Shown here piece by piece: positions 1 to 5,042 of a stretch of DNA of 5,042 nt (positions are counted from its first letter, which is position 1; each line of letters starts with the position of its first letter). The notes beneath the pieces were generated by a model. That model had not been told where the DNA came from, ran no database searches, and saw only the letters and a list, made by a program, of their open reading frames with translations. The translations under genes and the position numbers were made by a program. The DNA lies in the NCBI GenBank assembly GCA_025350175.1, contig JANXYF010000053.1, positions 1-5,042 on the forward strand, written 5' to 3'. The DNA is from Nitrosopumilales archaeon. Its GTDB lineage: Archaea > Thermoproteota > Nitrososphaeria > Nitrososphaerales > Nitrosopumilaceae.

Positions 1-286
1 TTGAAAAAAAGGAAATGTTTGCAATAAAATGAGCTGGCATCTTTGTTGAAATTCTTTTCAAGACACCTCTAATCGAAGAAATTACCACAAATGATACGAT
101 GATTGTAGCCATCGTTTCTCCAATCAAAATGTGACTTTGTCTTAATCCCAAATTTGGCGCAAAGAAGATCTCAAATAATGCGATGCCTATCCTTACTGCC
201 GCTATCAAAATTATAGTCTTTATTATTAGGGCTTTGAATTCCGCCTTGTTTGATTTTTTAATCGAGTCTATTTTTTTGTCTTGCAT
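1..286 (-). CDS. Membrane protein, N-terminal part; possible small MscS-type mechanosensitive channel (runs off left edge)
   Basis: An open frame of 95 codons starts at the ATG at 286 and leaves the window at position 1 without a stop. The first 17 residues are polar and lysine-rich (MQDKKIDSIKKSNK...). A hydrophobic segment follows at about residues 18-41 (ALIIKTIILIAAVRIGIALF) and a second at about 54-73 (ILIGETMATIIVSFVVISSI). A basic linker (RGVLKRISTKMP) comes next, and a third hydrophobic stretch begins at the edge. Two helices, a basic linker and a third helix would fit the membrane part of short archaeal MscS-family channels, but the diagnostic pore helix and beta domain lie outside the window, so this is only a family guess. 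The frame stays open upstream of 286 but has no ATG, GTG or TTG in the stretch read (to about 380), so the ATG is the best start. It is transcribed divergently from the zinc-protein gene. Confidence 0.6.
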   Translation of the reverse strand, partial: MQDKKIDSIKKSNKAEFKALIIKTIILIAAVRIGIALFEIFFAPNLGLRQSHILIGETMATIIVSFVVISSIRGVLKRISTKMPAHFIANISFFS

Positions 287-444
287 TATACAGTCAATCC
301 TTGTGGGAGTTTCTTGAAGGTAATGATATTTGTCACGATATTTAGTATTACTATTGTATGAAAATAACTTTTTTAAAAAGTAGTGAGGAGATGGTACAAA
401 CAATTACTGCTATGTAGAAATACAAGTCAAGATAACACAGTACA
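287..444. promoter_or_regulatory. Divergent intergenic region with AT-rich inverted repeat at 367-381
   Basis: This 158-base gap separates the leftward membrane-protein gene from the rightward small zinc-protein gene and should carry both promoters. The clearest element is ACTTTTT-T-AAAAAGT at 367-381, a perfect 7-bp inverted repeat around one base. It resembles an archaeal TATA box readable on both strands. Used rightward it would place a transcript start near 400 (leader about 45 nt). Used leftward it would start near 347 (leader about 60 nt). A second leftward candidate is the AT-rich stretch around 341-350. No RNA gene was recognised here. The promoter role is inferred from position and composition only. 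Confidence 0.35.
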
Positions 445-615
445 ATGGTTGGCCCAAAAGATGGTGGATTTGGTTTTGATGGCGCTCCAAAATATACCAA
501 TCTAGAAGGCAAAAATGCAATATGTGTTCAATGCCAAGCTGGTCAACATAGCAAATGTCATGCCAAGGACAATCCAGATACACTTTGTGATTGCGAGTTG
601 TGTCTAATTTCCTAG
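445..615 (+). CDS. Small cysteine-rich, probably zinc-binding protein (56 aa)
   Basis: ATG at 445 to TAG at 613-615 gives 56 residues. The N-terminal part is glycine-rich and probably flexible (MVGPKDGGFGFDGAPKYTNL). The rest holds six cysteines and two histidines in a compact pattern: C27-x2-C30, H35-x2-C38-H39, then C48-x-C50-x2-C53. This spacing is what small zinc ribbon or double-knuckle proteins use to bind one or two zinc ions. I see no nucleic-acid-binding or catalytic signature beyond it. From memory, Thaumarchaeota carry many such tiny CxxC proteins, mostly uncharacterised. It is a real gene rather than a chance frame because of the regular Cys/His spacing and because it fills the gap before rlmN (68 bases away, same strand). 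A link to rlmN is possible but only positional. It has no clear Shine-Dalgarno sequence. The molecular role is unknown. Confidence 0.8.
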   Translation: MVGPKDGGFGFDGAPKYTNLEGKNAICVQCQAGQHSKCHAKDNPDTLCDCELCLIS

Positions 616-653
616 TAATTATAAAAAATCCCAAAAGTAGGGCAGAAGAGTCA

Positions 654-661
654 TATTTTAA
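654..661 (+). promoter_or_regulatory. Candidate TATA box for rlmN (leaderless transcript)
   Basis: TATTTTAA is centred about 27 bases before the A of the rlmN ATG at 684. That is the usual distance between an archaeal TATA box and the transcript start, so the mRNA would begin at or next to the start codon. An alternative box, TTATAAAAA at 619-627, would give a leader of about 35 nt. No Shine-Dalgarno sequence precedes the ATG, in line with a leaderless mRNA. Either box would give rlmN its own promoter, independent of the small gene before it. Confidence 0.4.
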
Positions 662-683
662 CAGATACATACACATAGAAAAG

Positions 684-1748
684 ATGACCAACCTTTATCG
701 AATTTTACCAGAGGAGATGGATGACATAGTAACTAGTCTTGGTCAGCCTCGATATAGAGCAGATCAGTTGCTTCATGGGCTATATCATGAATCACCAAGA
801 ACCATTGAAAATATTCACCAAATCCCATCTGTAATGAAAAACGCTCTTGTTACTGCAGGATATACAATAGGTTATGAAAACGAAGTACATCGAGTTGTTA
901 GCAAAGATGGTCACACGACAAAGCTGTTACTAGAATTTGATGAAAAGACTATGATTGAGACAGTACTTATGCAGTATAATCCATCGCCTGAAAAAATCCA
1001 TCCACGCTCGACAGTTTGTGTTTCTACCCAAGTTGGTTGCCCCATGGGGTGTATATTTTGTGCAACAGGTCAGATGGGTTTTGAAAAAAATCTAAAAGCT
1101 GAAGAGATTGTTTTACAAGTTCTTCATTTTGCAAGACTTTTGCGTCAAAGAGACGAACATGTTACAAATCTTGTTTTCATGGGAATGGGAGAACCACTTG
1201 CAAATTATGATGAAACAATAAGAGCCATTAAGATCCTTACACATCCTAGAGCATTTGGGTTGGGACAGCGAAGTATCACAATTTCAACTGTTGGCATAAT
1301 TCCAGCTATTGATAGACTTGCAGATGAATATATTCAAGTCAAGCTTGCCATTTCACTTCATGCCCCAAATAATGAATTACGAAAAAAACTTGTTCCCACT
1401 GCAGGACCACATTCTGTTGAAGATTTGATTTCGGCTGCAAAACGTTACTTCAAAAAGACCGGGCGTCGTGTTACGTTTGAATATGCATTAATCGAGGGCA
1501 TAAATGATTCAAATGCAATAGCATCAGAACTTGCACAACTTTTGAAAGGTAATGGTGCACATGTGAATTTAATTCCAATGAATCCCACTGCTGGCGAATT
1601 TTCTCGCCCTAGTAGGAAGAGAGTATTAGCATTTCAGTATATACTTCGTGATGGCGGAGTCAACTGTACAGTGAGGGTTGAGAAGGGGTCAGAGATCTCG
1701 GCTGCATGTGGACAGCTCCGTACAGACATGGTTCAAAAAACAATCTGA
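684..1748 (+). CDS. rlmN: RlmN-type 23S rRNA (adenine-C2)-methyltransferase, radical SAM
   Basis: A 354-residue radical-SAM methyltransferase of the RlmN/Cfr family. Bacterial RlmN makes 2-methyladenosine at 23S rRNA A2503 and at A37 of some tRNAs. The N-terminal accessory domain is seen at about residues 1-90 (YRILPEEMDDIV, QPRYRADQLL). The 4Fe-4S cluster motif is C119-PMG-C123-IF-C126. The two catalytic cysteines are also present: C112, seven residues before the cluster motif, and C342 in the C-terminal AACGQL. Further family motifs are IETVL around E92, GMGEP (167-171), SLHAPN (224-229) and NLIPMNP (295-301). Length fits the family (about 340-390). The frame is open further upstream to a TTG at 591, but that start would overlap the previous gene and add 31 residues that the family lacks, so ATG 684 is chosen. 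RlmN is typical of bacteria, so ancestral transfer into this archaeal lineage is likely. The CATG and GF.KNL context favours RlmN over Cfr. The exact target base in archaea is inferred. Confidence 0.93.
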   Translation: MTNLYRILPEEMDDIVTSLGQPRYRADQLLHGLYHESPRTIENIHQIPSVMKNALVTAGYTIGYENEVHRVVSKDGHTTKLLLEFDEKTMIETVLMQYNPSPEKIHPRSTVCVSTQVGCPMGCIFCATGQMGFEKNLKAEEIVLQVLHFARLLRQRDEHVTNLVFMGMGEPLANYDETIRAIKILTHPRAFGLGQRSITISTVGIIPAIDRLADEYIQVKLAISLHAPNNELRKKLVPTAGPHSVEDLISAAKRYFKKTGRRVTFEYALIEGINDSNAIASELAQLLKGNGAHVNLIPMNPTAGEFSRPSRKRVLAFQYILRDGGVNCTVRVEKGSEISAACGQLRTDMVQKTI

Positions 1749-1840
1749 TTTTAATTTACATTCCAGCATTGAGAAAAATATCTTTTGACCAAATCTATAG
1801 ATGGCCTATATCCACACTGTTTGAAATTATATTTTTGTTG
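1749..1840. terminator. Convergent intergenic region with T-run terminators on both strands
   Basis: rlmN ends at 1748 and the leftward pilin-like gene ends at 1841, so both transcripts stop in this 92-base gap. For the plus strand there is TTTT directly after the stop (1749-1752) and a stronger ATTTTTGTTGTT at 1831-1842. For the minus strand the A-run at 1774-1778 reads as TTTTT. Archaeal RNA polymerase terminates at such U-runs without needing a hairpin. A perfect 10-bp palindrome, ATCTATAGAT, lies at 1793-1802 between the two T-runs. It is too short and AT-rich to be a convincing hairpin. Confidence 0.45.
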
Positions 1841-3151
1841 TTATGACATCACTACTGCTAGAAAAGGAAGTGCCTGAGCATAACTACTACCATTATCTCC
1901 TGAATTAACAGCGAATTTTCCATATACAAGTACAAATCCAAAGTAAGTGCCTGGCTGCAAATTTGATGTTGTTTGTTGAGTAGAGCCTCCTGCGGCACTT
2001 GCACCAAAGTATAACGTTGCTAAACCTCCTGCATTAGCGATGCTTTTGGAATAATCATCATAAGCTGTCAAGGATGGCGGAGTGGATGGATTAGACGAAA
2101 TTGTATCTGTAAGAAAGAAAGGGGTTGCAAATATCTTCCCATTAGACGGAACCGAAGTTTGAAGTAAATATATTTGCGTATTTTTTGATAACCAAAGATT
2201 GTAGTTACCAGTAGTTGCATTATTATTTTGTATTGTAATCTTAAAATCTGTTATAGTGCCGGATGGAAATTGCCAGTGATTATGCCATAAACCGCCCTGA
2301 GTCCAACTAAAGGTCGTATATGAATCTGATATTACACCTGAATTTGCGGCATATGTAGTGCTGGAAAGATTTACCGTGTTCACAGTTATTGTTGCGTTTG
2401 CATTATTTTTGGCATAACCGTTTGCAAGTTGTGCCTCATAGGTACAAGTTTGAGCATCTACGTTTCCAGTGACTTTTACTCCAGCTGTGAAGATTGCGGT
2501 ACTTCCAGGTGGCAAGGTATTGTAGCTTGACGGGATGACTTGGTCTGCCACACATGTCGTAGAATTTCCAGGATTCAAGCTAATGTGTGGAACTAAGTTG
2601 GTTATGGTACCTGATTGATTATTGGTTACAGTCATAATCAATTGAGATTTAAATCCACTAGCAACAGAAGGGGGGCTTGCTATAAGTTGAATGAGTAACG
2701 GAGCAGTCCTAACTGAATTTACAGAAAATTGTTGTGTATTACCTCTACTTGTTACAAACTTCATGTCGTATGAAATTGCAGACAGCCCACTTAATGGAAT
2801 ATTTGTGCCTATGTTAGAGACAGATCTGGTTGGTGGAATGTTAACATTAAGCGAATATTTTCCAAACCAATCGGTGGCAGTAGTATTTTGGACATATAGT
2901 CTTGTAATATTAATTGGAACACTTCCTGTATTCTGAACTGTAATATTGAATTTATTACCGACTAGTCCAACATTAGAAATTTTAAATTGTTCCTTTTCAG
3001 CATTTGTTCTTTCCTGATTTGTCGACATAAAATTTGTACTATAATTATTAAGTAGATTCATACTATATGTTGTATATCCAATGGCAGTAGTAATTGCAAT
3101 TACAGCAAAAACTGCACCAATGACACTACTAAGAGCCCTTCTGCAAGCTAT
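1841..3151 (-). CDS. Large pilin-like / archaellin-like surface protein with class III leader (436 aa, probable ATA start)
   Basis: Unbroken frame from 3169 down to the TAA at 1841-1843. The first in-frame ATG (3061) would give 406 residues but would cut off a complete prepilin leader encoded just upstream: ACRRA|LSSVIGAVFAVIAITTA, with arginines, Ala at the likely PibD cleavage site, then a hydrophobic helix. The true start therefore lies before 3142. No ATG, GTG or TTG exists there in frame. ATA at 3151, overlapping the TAG of the previous gene, fits best, with a weak GTGAT six bases before it. In 436-aa numbering: leader and helix 1-30; beta-rich domain about 50-150 (ITVQNTGSVPINITRLYVQN, VTSRGN); a second Ig/CARDB-like domain about 150-260 with cysteines 200 and 236 that could pair; an unrecognised Trp/His-containing C-terminal domain about 265-436. 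About ten N-x-S/T sequons suggest a glycosylated extracellular protein. Probably assembled in, or attached to, a type IV-pilus-like filament; the exact role is unknown. Confidence 0.75.
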   Translation of the reverse strand: MACRRALSSVIGAVFAVIAITTAIGYTTYSMNLLNNYSTNFMSTNQERTNAEKEQFKISNVGLVGNKFNITVQNTGSVPINITRLYVQNTTATDWFGKYSLNVNIPPTRSVSNIGTNIPLSGLSAISYDMKFVTSRGNTQQFSVNSVRTAPLLIQLIASPPSVASGFKSQLIMTVTNNQSGTITNLVPHISLNPGNSTTCVADQVIPSSYNTLPPGSTAIFTAGVKVTGNVDAQTCTYEAQLANGYAKNNANATITVNTVNLSSTTYAANSGVISDSYTTFSWTQGGLWHNHWQFPSGTITDFKITIQNNNATTGNYNLWLSKNTQIYLLQTSVPSNGKIFATPFFLTDTISSNPSTPPSLTAYDDYSKSIANAGGLATLYFGASAAGGSTQQTTSNLQPGTYFGFVLVYGKFAVNSGDNGSSYAQALPFLAVVMS

Positions 3152-3594
3152 GGTGCCATCACTTGAGAATTATAGATATTTCCACGTGATGTAGTTACTT
3201 GAATTTGTATTGGCACCTTGCTCAACCATACATAAGTTATTTTTGTAGTATTTTGCTGACCAGAAAGCAATGCAGTATGATGAGATGGAATATCCAGAGT
3301 GGTTCCAGAGCTTGCCAATTTAACGTCTGTAACATTAAGCCCTATCGTCCCGGTATTTGTAATCGTCATATTTAGAAACTTTGATGGAGTGTTTCCAAAC
3401 CAAACATTCTCTACAACAAGATTTTCATTTAGCGTATTTACATTAGTGGCATATACATTAGTCAAGTGTGTTTCAAATGAAGAGAGATTAATGTTTGACC
3501 AGCTTACAAGTCCTGTTCCCGTCATAGCAGTGGCTGAGAGTAGAATTACAGTAGTGATAATGCTACTCAGTGCCCTTCGTGTTCTCAACATCAT
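3148..3594 (-). CDS. Short pilin-like protein with class III leader (148 aa)
   Basis: ATG at 3594 to TAG at 3148-3150 gives 148 residues. An in-frame GTG (3600) and a second ATG (3591) are alternative starts that change only the leader tip. The N-terminus is a prepilin-type leader: basic LRTRRA, probable cleavage A|LSS, then a hydrophobic helix (SIITTVILLSATAMTGTGLV). The mature part is Asn/Thr/Ser-rich and beta-rich. It contains NMTITNTGTIGLNVTDVKL and ends in VTTSRGNIYNSQV. The same pattern (NITVQNTGSVPINITRLYV ... FVTSRGN) occurs in the first domain of the downstream gene, so the two are paralogues. Several N-x-S/T sequons fit an exported, glycosylated protein. There are no cysteines. The stop overlaps the proposed start of the larger gene (ATAG), indicating one transcript. 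A minor pilin or filament subunit is the likely role; archaellin is less likely because no archaellum genes are nearby. Confidence 0.78.
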   Translation of the reverse strand: MMLRTRRALSSIITTVILLSATAMTGTGLVSWSNINLSSFETHLTNVYATNVNTLNENLVVENVWFGNTPSKFLNMTITNTGTIGLNVTDVKLASSGTTLDIPSHHTALLSGQQNTTKITYVWLSKVPIQIQVTTSRGNIYNSQVMAP

Positions 3595-3633
3595 TATCAC
3601 AACAATACGAAATCATCATATTGTAGAGTAGCA

Positions 3634-3643
3634 TGTAATTTAT
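3634..3643 (-). promoter_or_regulatory. Candidate TATA box for the pilin-like gene pair
   Basis: Read on the minus strand the sequence is CGATAAATTA, an AT-rich box about 45 bases before the ATG at 3594. It would give a transcript start near 3611 and a leader of about 17 nt. CAATATGA at 3616-3623 is an alternative at the distance expected for a leaderless mRNA. Both are positional inferences. Confidence 0.3.
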
Positions 3644-3654
3644 CGAACATACAC

Positions 3655-3672
3655 ATTTCCACAATTGGAAAT
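3655..3672. promoter_or_regulatory. Palindrome, possible operator between divergent genes
   Basis: ATTTCCA-CAAT-TGGAAAT is a perfect inverted repeat with 7-bp arms and a 4-base centre. It lies in the 171-base region between the leftward pilin-like pair (ATG at 3594) and the rightward small gene, just upstream of the proposed pilin TATA box. The size and symmetry fit a site for a dimeric helix-turn-helix regulator. No regulator gene is in the window, so binding is inferred. Confidence 0.4.
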
Positions 3673-3705
3673 AGCATATTAGATATAGCAAATTAGGCAT
3701 CAAAT

Positions 3706-3717
3706 GGCAAAAATGCC
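3706..3717. repeat. Short inverted repeat GGCA-AAAA-TGCC
   Basis: A 4-bp arm inverted repeat with an A4 centre, preceded by a related GGCAT at 3696-3700. It lies about 20-30 bases upstream of the AT-rich candidate promoter of the 71-residue gene. It could be a second operator half or chance; the arms are short. Confidence 0.2.
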
Positions 3718-3738
3718 CTCAATATACCATAAAGCTCT

Positions 3739-3748
3739 AAATTAAAAG
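3739..3748 (+). promoter_or_regulatory. Candidate TATA box for the 71-aa gene
   Basis: AAATTAAAAG is centred about 23 bases before the ATG at 3766, a little close for a leaderless start. An alternative AATATA at 3721-3726 would give a leader of about 15 nt. There is no Shine-Dalgarno sequence before the ATG. Confidence 0.3.
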
Positions 3749-3765
3749 GTCATGGCATATACAAC

Positions 3766-3981
3766 ATGCCCCTCACCATTAGAGAAAAAACAGTCATAAT
3801 TACATCGCATCTAGTTTCGCTATATTCAGAAAATACGGAGGAAAATAAGATACCAGATGGTCAGTCAGTAATAGATTTTATAATTAAAAACATTCCTCCA
3901 GAATACAAGCCTCATATCTCCATGGACCTAATCGATGATGTATTCAATTTTATTGCAAGTAGGCCCATGGAACTTTCATAA
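3766..3981 (+). CDS. Hypothetical protein, 71 aa
   Basis: ATG at 3766 to TAA at 3979-3981. I do not recognise the family. The protein is soluble-looking and probably mostly helical: a basic start (PLTIREKTVIITSHLVSLYS), an acidic polar middle (ENTEENKIPDGQS), then two likely helices (VIDFIIKNIP and LIDDVFNFIASRP) separated by a proline-containing turn. There is no signal peptide, membrane segment, cysteine or metal-binding motif. It ends 27 bases before purP on the same strand, so it may be co-transcribed with purP, but purP also appears to have its own TATA box. Evidence that it is real: a sensible amino-acid composition with charged/hydrophobic periodicity, and a position that fills the space between a promoter region and purP. 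The function is unknown. Confidence 0.65.
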   Translation: MPLTIREKTVIITSHLVSLYSENTEENKIPDGQSVIDFIIKNIPPEYKPHISMDLIDDVFNFIASRPMELS

Positions 3982-3985
3982 ATAC
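3977..3985 (+). promoter_or_regulatory. Candidate TATA box for purP overlapping the previous stop codon
   Basis: CATAAATAC includes the TAA stop of the 71-residue gene and is centred 27-28 bases before the purP ATG at 4009. That is the canonical archaeal TATA-to-start distance for a leaderless transcript. It suggests purP can be transcribed on its own. Confidence 0.45.
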
Positions 3986-4008
3986 CCCAAAATCAGTAAT
4001 GATATAAT

Positions 4009-5034
4009 ATGACTTCAATAGTTACTCTTGGTTCTCATTGTGCGCTTCAGGTACTCAAAGGAGCAAAAGATGAAGGATTCAAAACCATACTAGTTTGTGA
4101 GAAAAAACGTGAAAAACTCTATCGAAGATTTAGATTCATAGACGAATTTGTACTTGTTGATTCACTCAATGAAGTAATGAATCAAAAGTGCTCAAATATT
4201 CTAAAAGAAAATAATGCAATAATCATACCACATGGAACGCTAATAGCTCAGATGAGTTCATCAGAGATAGAATCAATCAAGACACCAATCTTTGGAAACA
4301 AGTGGATTCTCAGATGGGAGTCTGATAGAAAAATGAAAGAGAAACTCATGGTAGAATCTAAATTAAAAATTCCAAGATCATTATCTAGTCCAAGTGAAAT
4401 AAATGGTCTAGTAATTGCAAAAAGACATGGGGCAGCAGGAGGGAAAGGATATTTTTTGGCAACAAATGAAGAAGAGTACATGAAAAAACGCGATAGATTA
4501 ATCAGAGATGGAATAATCAAAGGAGACCCTGACTTGTATTTGCAAGAATATGCATTGGGAGTTTCAGCATATCTACAATACTTTTATTCTGAGCTAAGCG
4601 GAGAACTAGAATTTTTTGGAGTAGACCGAAGATATGAGTCAGATATCGATGGTCTTGGCAGAATTCCAGCTAAAGAACAAATCGACGTTGAATTAATTCC
4701 ATCATTTAATGTAATAGGTAACAGCCCCCTAGTCTTGCGAGAATCTCTGCTTGAAGAAGTCTATGCAATGGGCGAGAGATTTGTCGAAGCTGCAAAAAGA
4801 CTAGTCCCTCCAGGTATGACTGGACCTTTCTGTCTAGAGGGAGTTTATGATGAAAACGGCATATTTACAACGTTTGAATTTTCAGCAAGAATTGTAGCTG
4901 GAACAAATCTCTACATTGATGGTTCACCATATTCATCACTGATTTATGATGAGCCCATGAGTATGGGACGAAGAATAGCCAGAGAGATAAAAATCGCTTC
5001 AGGCAAAAATCAATTAAATAAAATATCTACCTAG
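4009..5034 (+). CDS. purP: PurP, formate-dependent FAICAR synthetase (archaeal purine biosynthesis)
   Basis: A 341-residue ATP-grasp ligase. PurP uses ATP and formate to convert AICAR to FAICAR, the second-last step to IMP in many archaea, replacing the folate-dependent transformylase of PurH. As I recall the Methanocaldococcus enzyme, these segments match along its whole length: TLGSHCALQVLKGAKDEGF at the N-terminus, IIPHGTLIA (about 72-80), FGNKWILRWESDRKM (about 95-109), the glycine-rich ATP-grasp loop HGAAGGKGYF (about 139-148), RRYESDIDGLGRIPAKEQ (about 207-224), VPPGMTGPFCLEGV (about 266-279), FEFSARIVAGTN (about 289-300, metal and ATP site) and MGRRIAREIKIA near the C-terminus. It lacks about 17 N-terminal residues of that homologue. 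An in-frame TGA at 4000-4002 makes ATG 4009 the first possible start, so the short N-terminus is real. It is cytosolic. Some archaea have PurP paralogues of unclear function, so the exact reaction is slightly less certain than the family. Confidence 0.93.
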   Translation: MTSIVTLGSHCALQVLKGAKDEGFKTILVCEKKREKLYRRFRFIDEFVLVDSLNEVMNQKCSNILKENNAIIIPHGTLIAQMSSSEIESIKTPIFGNKWILRWESDRKMKEKLMVESKLKIPRSLSSPSEINGLVIAKRHGAAGGKGYFLATNEEEYMKKRDRLIRDGIIKGDPDLYLQEYALGVSAYLQYFYSELSGELEFFGVDRRYESDIDGLGRIPAKEQIDVELIPSFNVIGNSPLVLRESLLEEVYAMGERFVEAAKRLVPPGMTGPFCLEGVYDENGIFTTFEFSARIVAGTNLYIDGSPYSSLIYDEPMSMGRRIAREIKIASGKNQLNKIST

Positions 5035-5035
5035 T

Positions 5036-5042
5036 AATTTTT
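5036..5042 (+). terminator. T-run after purP, cut by the window edge
   Basis: AATTTTT follows the purP stop directly and reaches the end of the window. It could be the beginning of an archaeal U-run terminator, but the rest cannot be seen. Confidence 0.25.

Noticed and set aside
391..417. Eight-codon upstream ORF (ATG at 391 to TAG at 415) directly after GTGAGGAG
   Set aside because: The Shine-Dalgarno-like GGAG abuts the ATG with no spacing, the peptide (MVQTITAM) is unremarkable, and such short frames are common by chance.
591..683. TTG start for rlmN adding 31 N-terminal residues
   Set aside because: It would overlap the zinc-protein gene, uses a weak start, and the added residues have no counterpart in the RlmN family; ATG 684 matches the usual N-terminus.
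410..691. Minus-strand open frame of 93 codons opposite the zinc protein and the start of rlmN
   Set aside because: It is antisense to two well-supported plus-strand genes, and its cysteine- and histidine-rich sequence shows no family resemblance.
1793..1802. Palindrome ATCTATAGAT between convergent genes
   Set aside because: Only 10 bp, AT-rich and lacking a loop, so neither a convincing terminator hairpin nor an operator.
2691..2936. Plus-strand open frame inside the large pilin-like gene
   Set aside because: It is the complement of the conserved beta-rich domain and has no independent support.
3299..3631. Plus-strand open frame of 110 codons opposite the short pilin-like gene
   Set aside because: It is antisense to a gene with a clear prepilin leader; its hydrophobic stretches mirror the opposite strand's codons.
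3752..3799. ATG at 3752 just before the 71-aa gene
   Set aside because: It is out of frame with the gene and reaches a stop after about 15 codons.
4248..4520. Minus-strand open frame of 90 codons inside purP
   Set aside because: It lies wholly inside purP, whose reading frame is certain from family motifs.

Overview
The window looks like low-GC DNA from an ammonia-oxidising archaeon, Nitrososphaerota (Thaumarchaeota), most likely a Nitrosopumilus-like lineage. The evidence is an archaeal-type purine enzyme (PurP), a tandem pair of proteins with archaeal class III (prepilin) leaders, a small cysteine-rich protein of a type common in this phylum, short AT-rich intergenic gaps with archaeal TATA-like boxes about 27 bp before start codons (leaderless transcripts), and almost no Shine-Dalgarno sequences. 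The assignment rests on recalled family resemblance, not on a search.

Layout. Positions 1-286 (minus) hold the N-terminal part of a membrane protein that runs off the left edge, possibly a small MscS-type channel. After a divergent promoter region come two plus-strand genes: a 56-residue putative zinc-binding protein (445-615) and rlmN (684-1748), a radical-SAM rRNA methyltransferase of bacterial type with all catalytic residues present. A short convergent gap (1749-1840) separates rlmN from a minus-strand two-gene unit (3594 down to 1841). This unit encodes a short pilin-like protein and a long, multi-domain pilin-like protein that share a leader type and a beta-rich domain. A second divergent region (3595-3765) contains a clear palindrome and precedes two plus-strand genes: an unrecognised 71-residue protein (3766-3981) and purP (4009-5034).

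The most interesting point is the junction of the two pilin-like genes. The coding frame of the second gene clearly continues upstream through a complete prepilin leader, but it has no ATG, GTG or TTG there. The only start placed where one would be expected is an ATA that overlaps the TAG stop of the first gene (ATAG, the same geometry as the common ATGA overlap). Either AUA is used as a start in a coupled pair, or the start was lost by mutation or sequencing error.

Apart from the pilin pair, the genes are ordinary housekeeping or small unknown genes, and nothing suggests they act together. No tRNA, rRNA, CRISPR or insertion sequence was seen.
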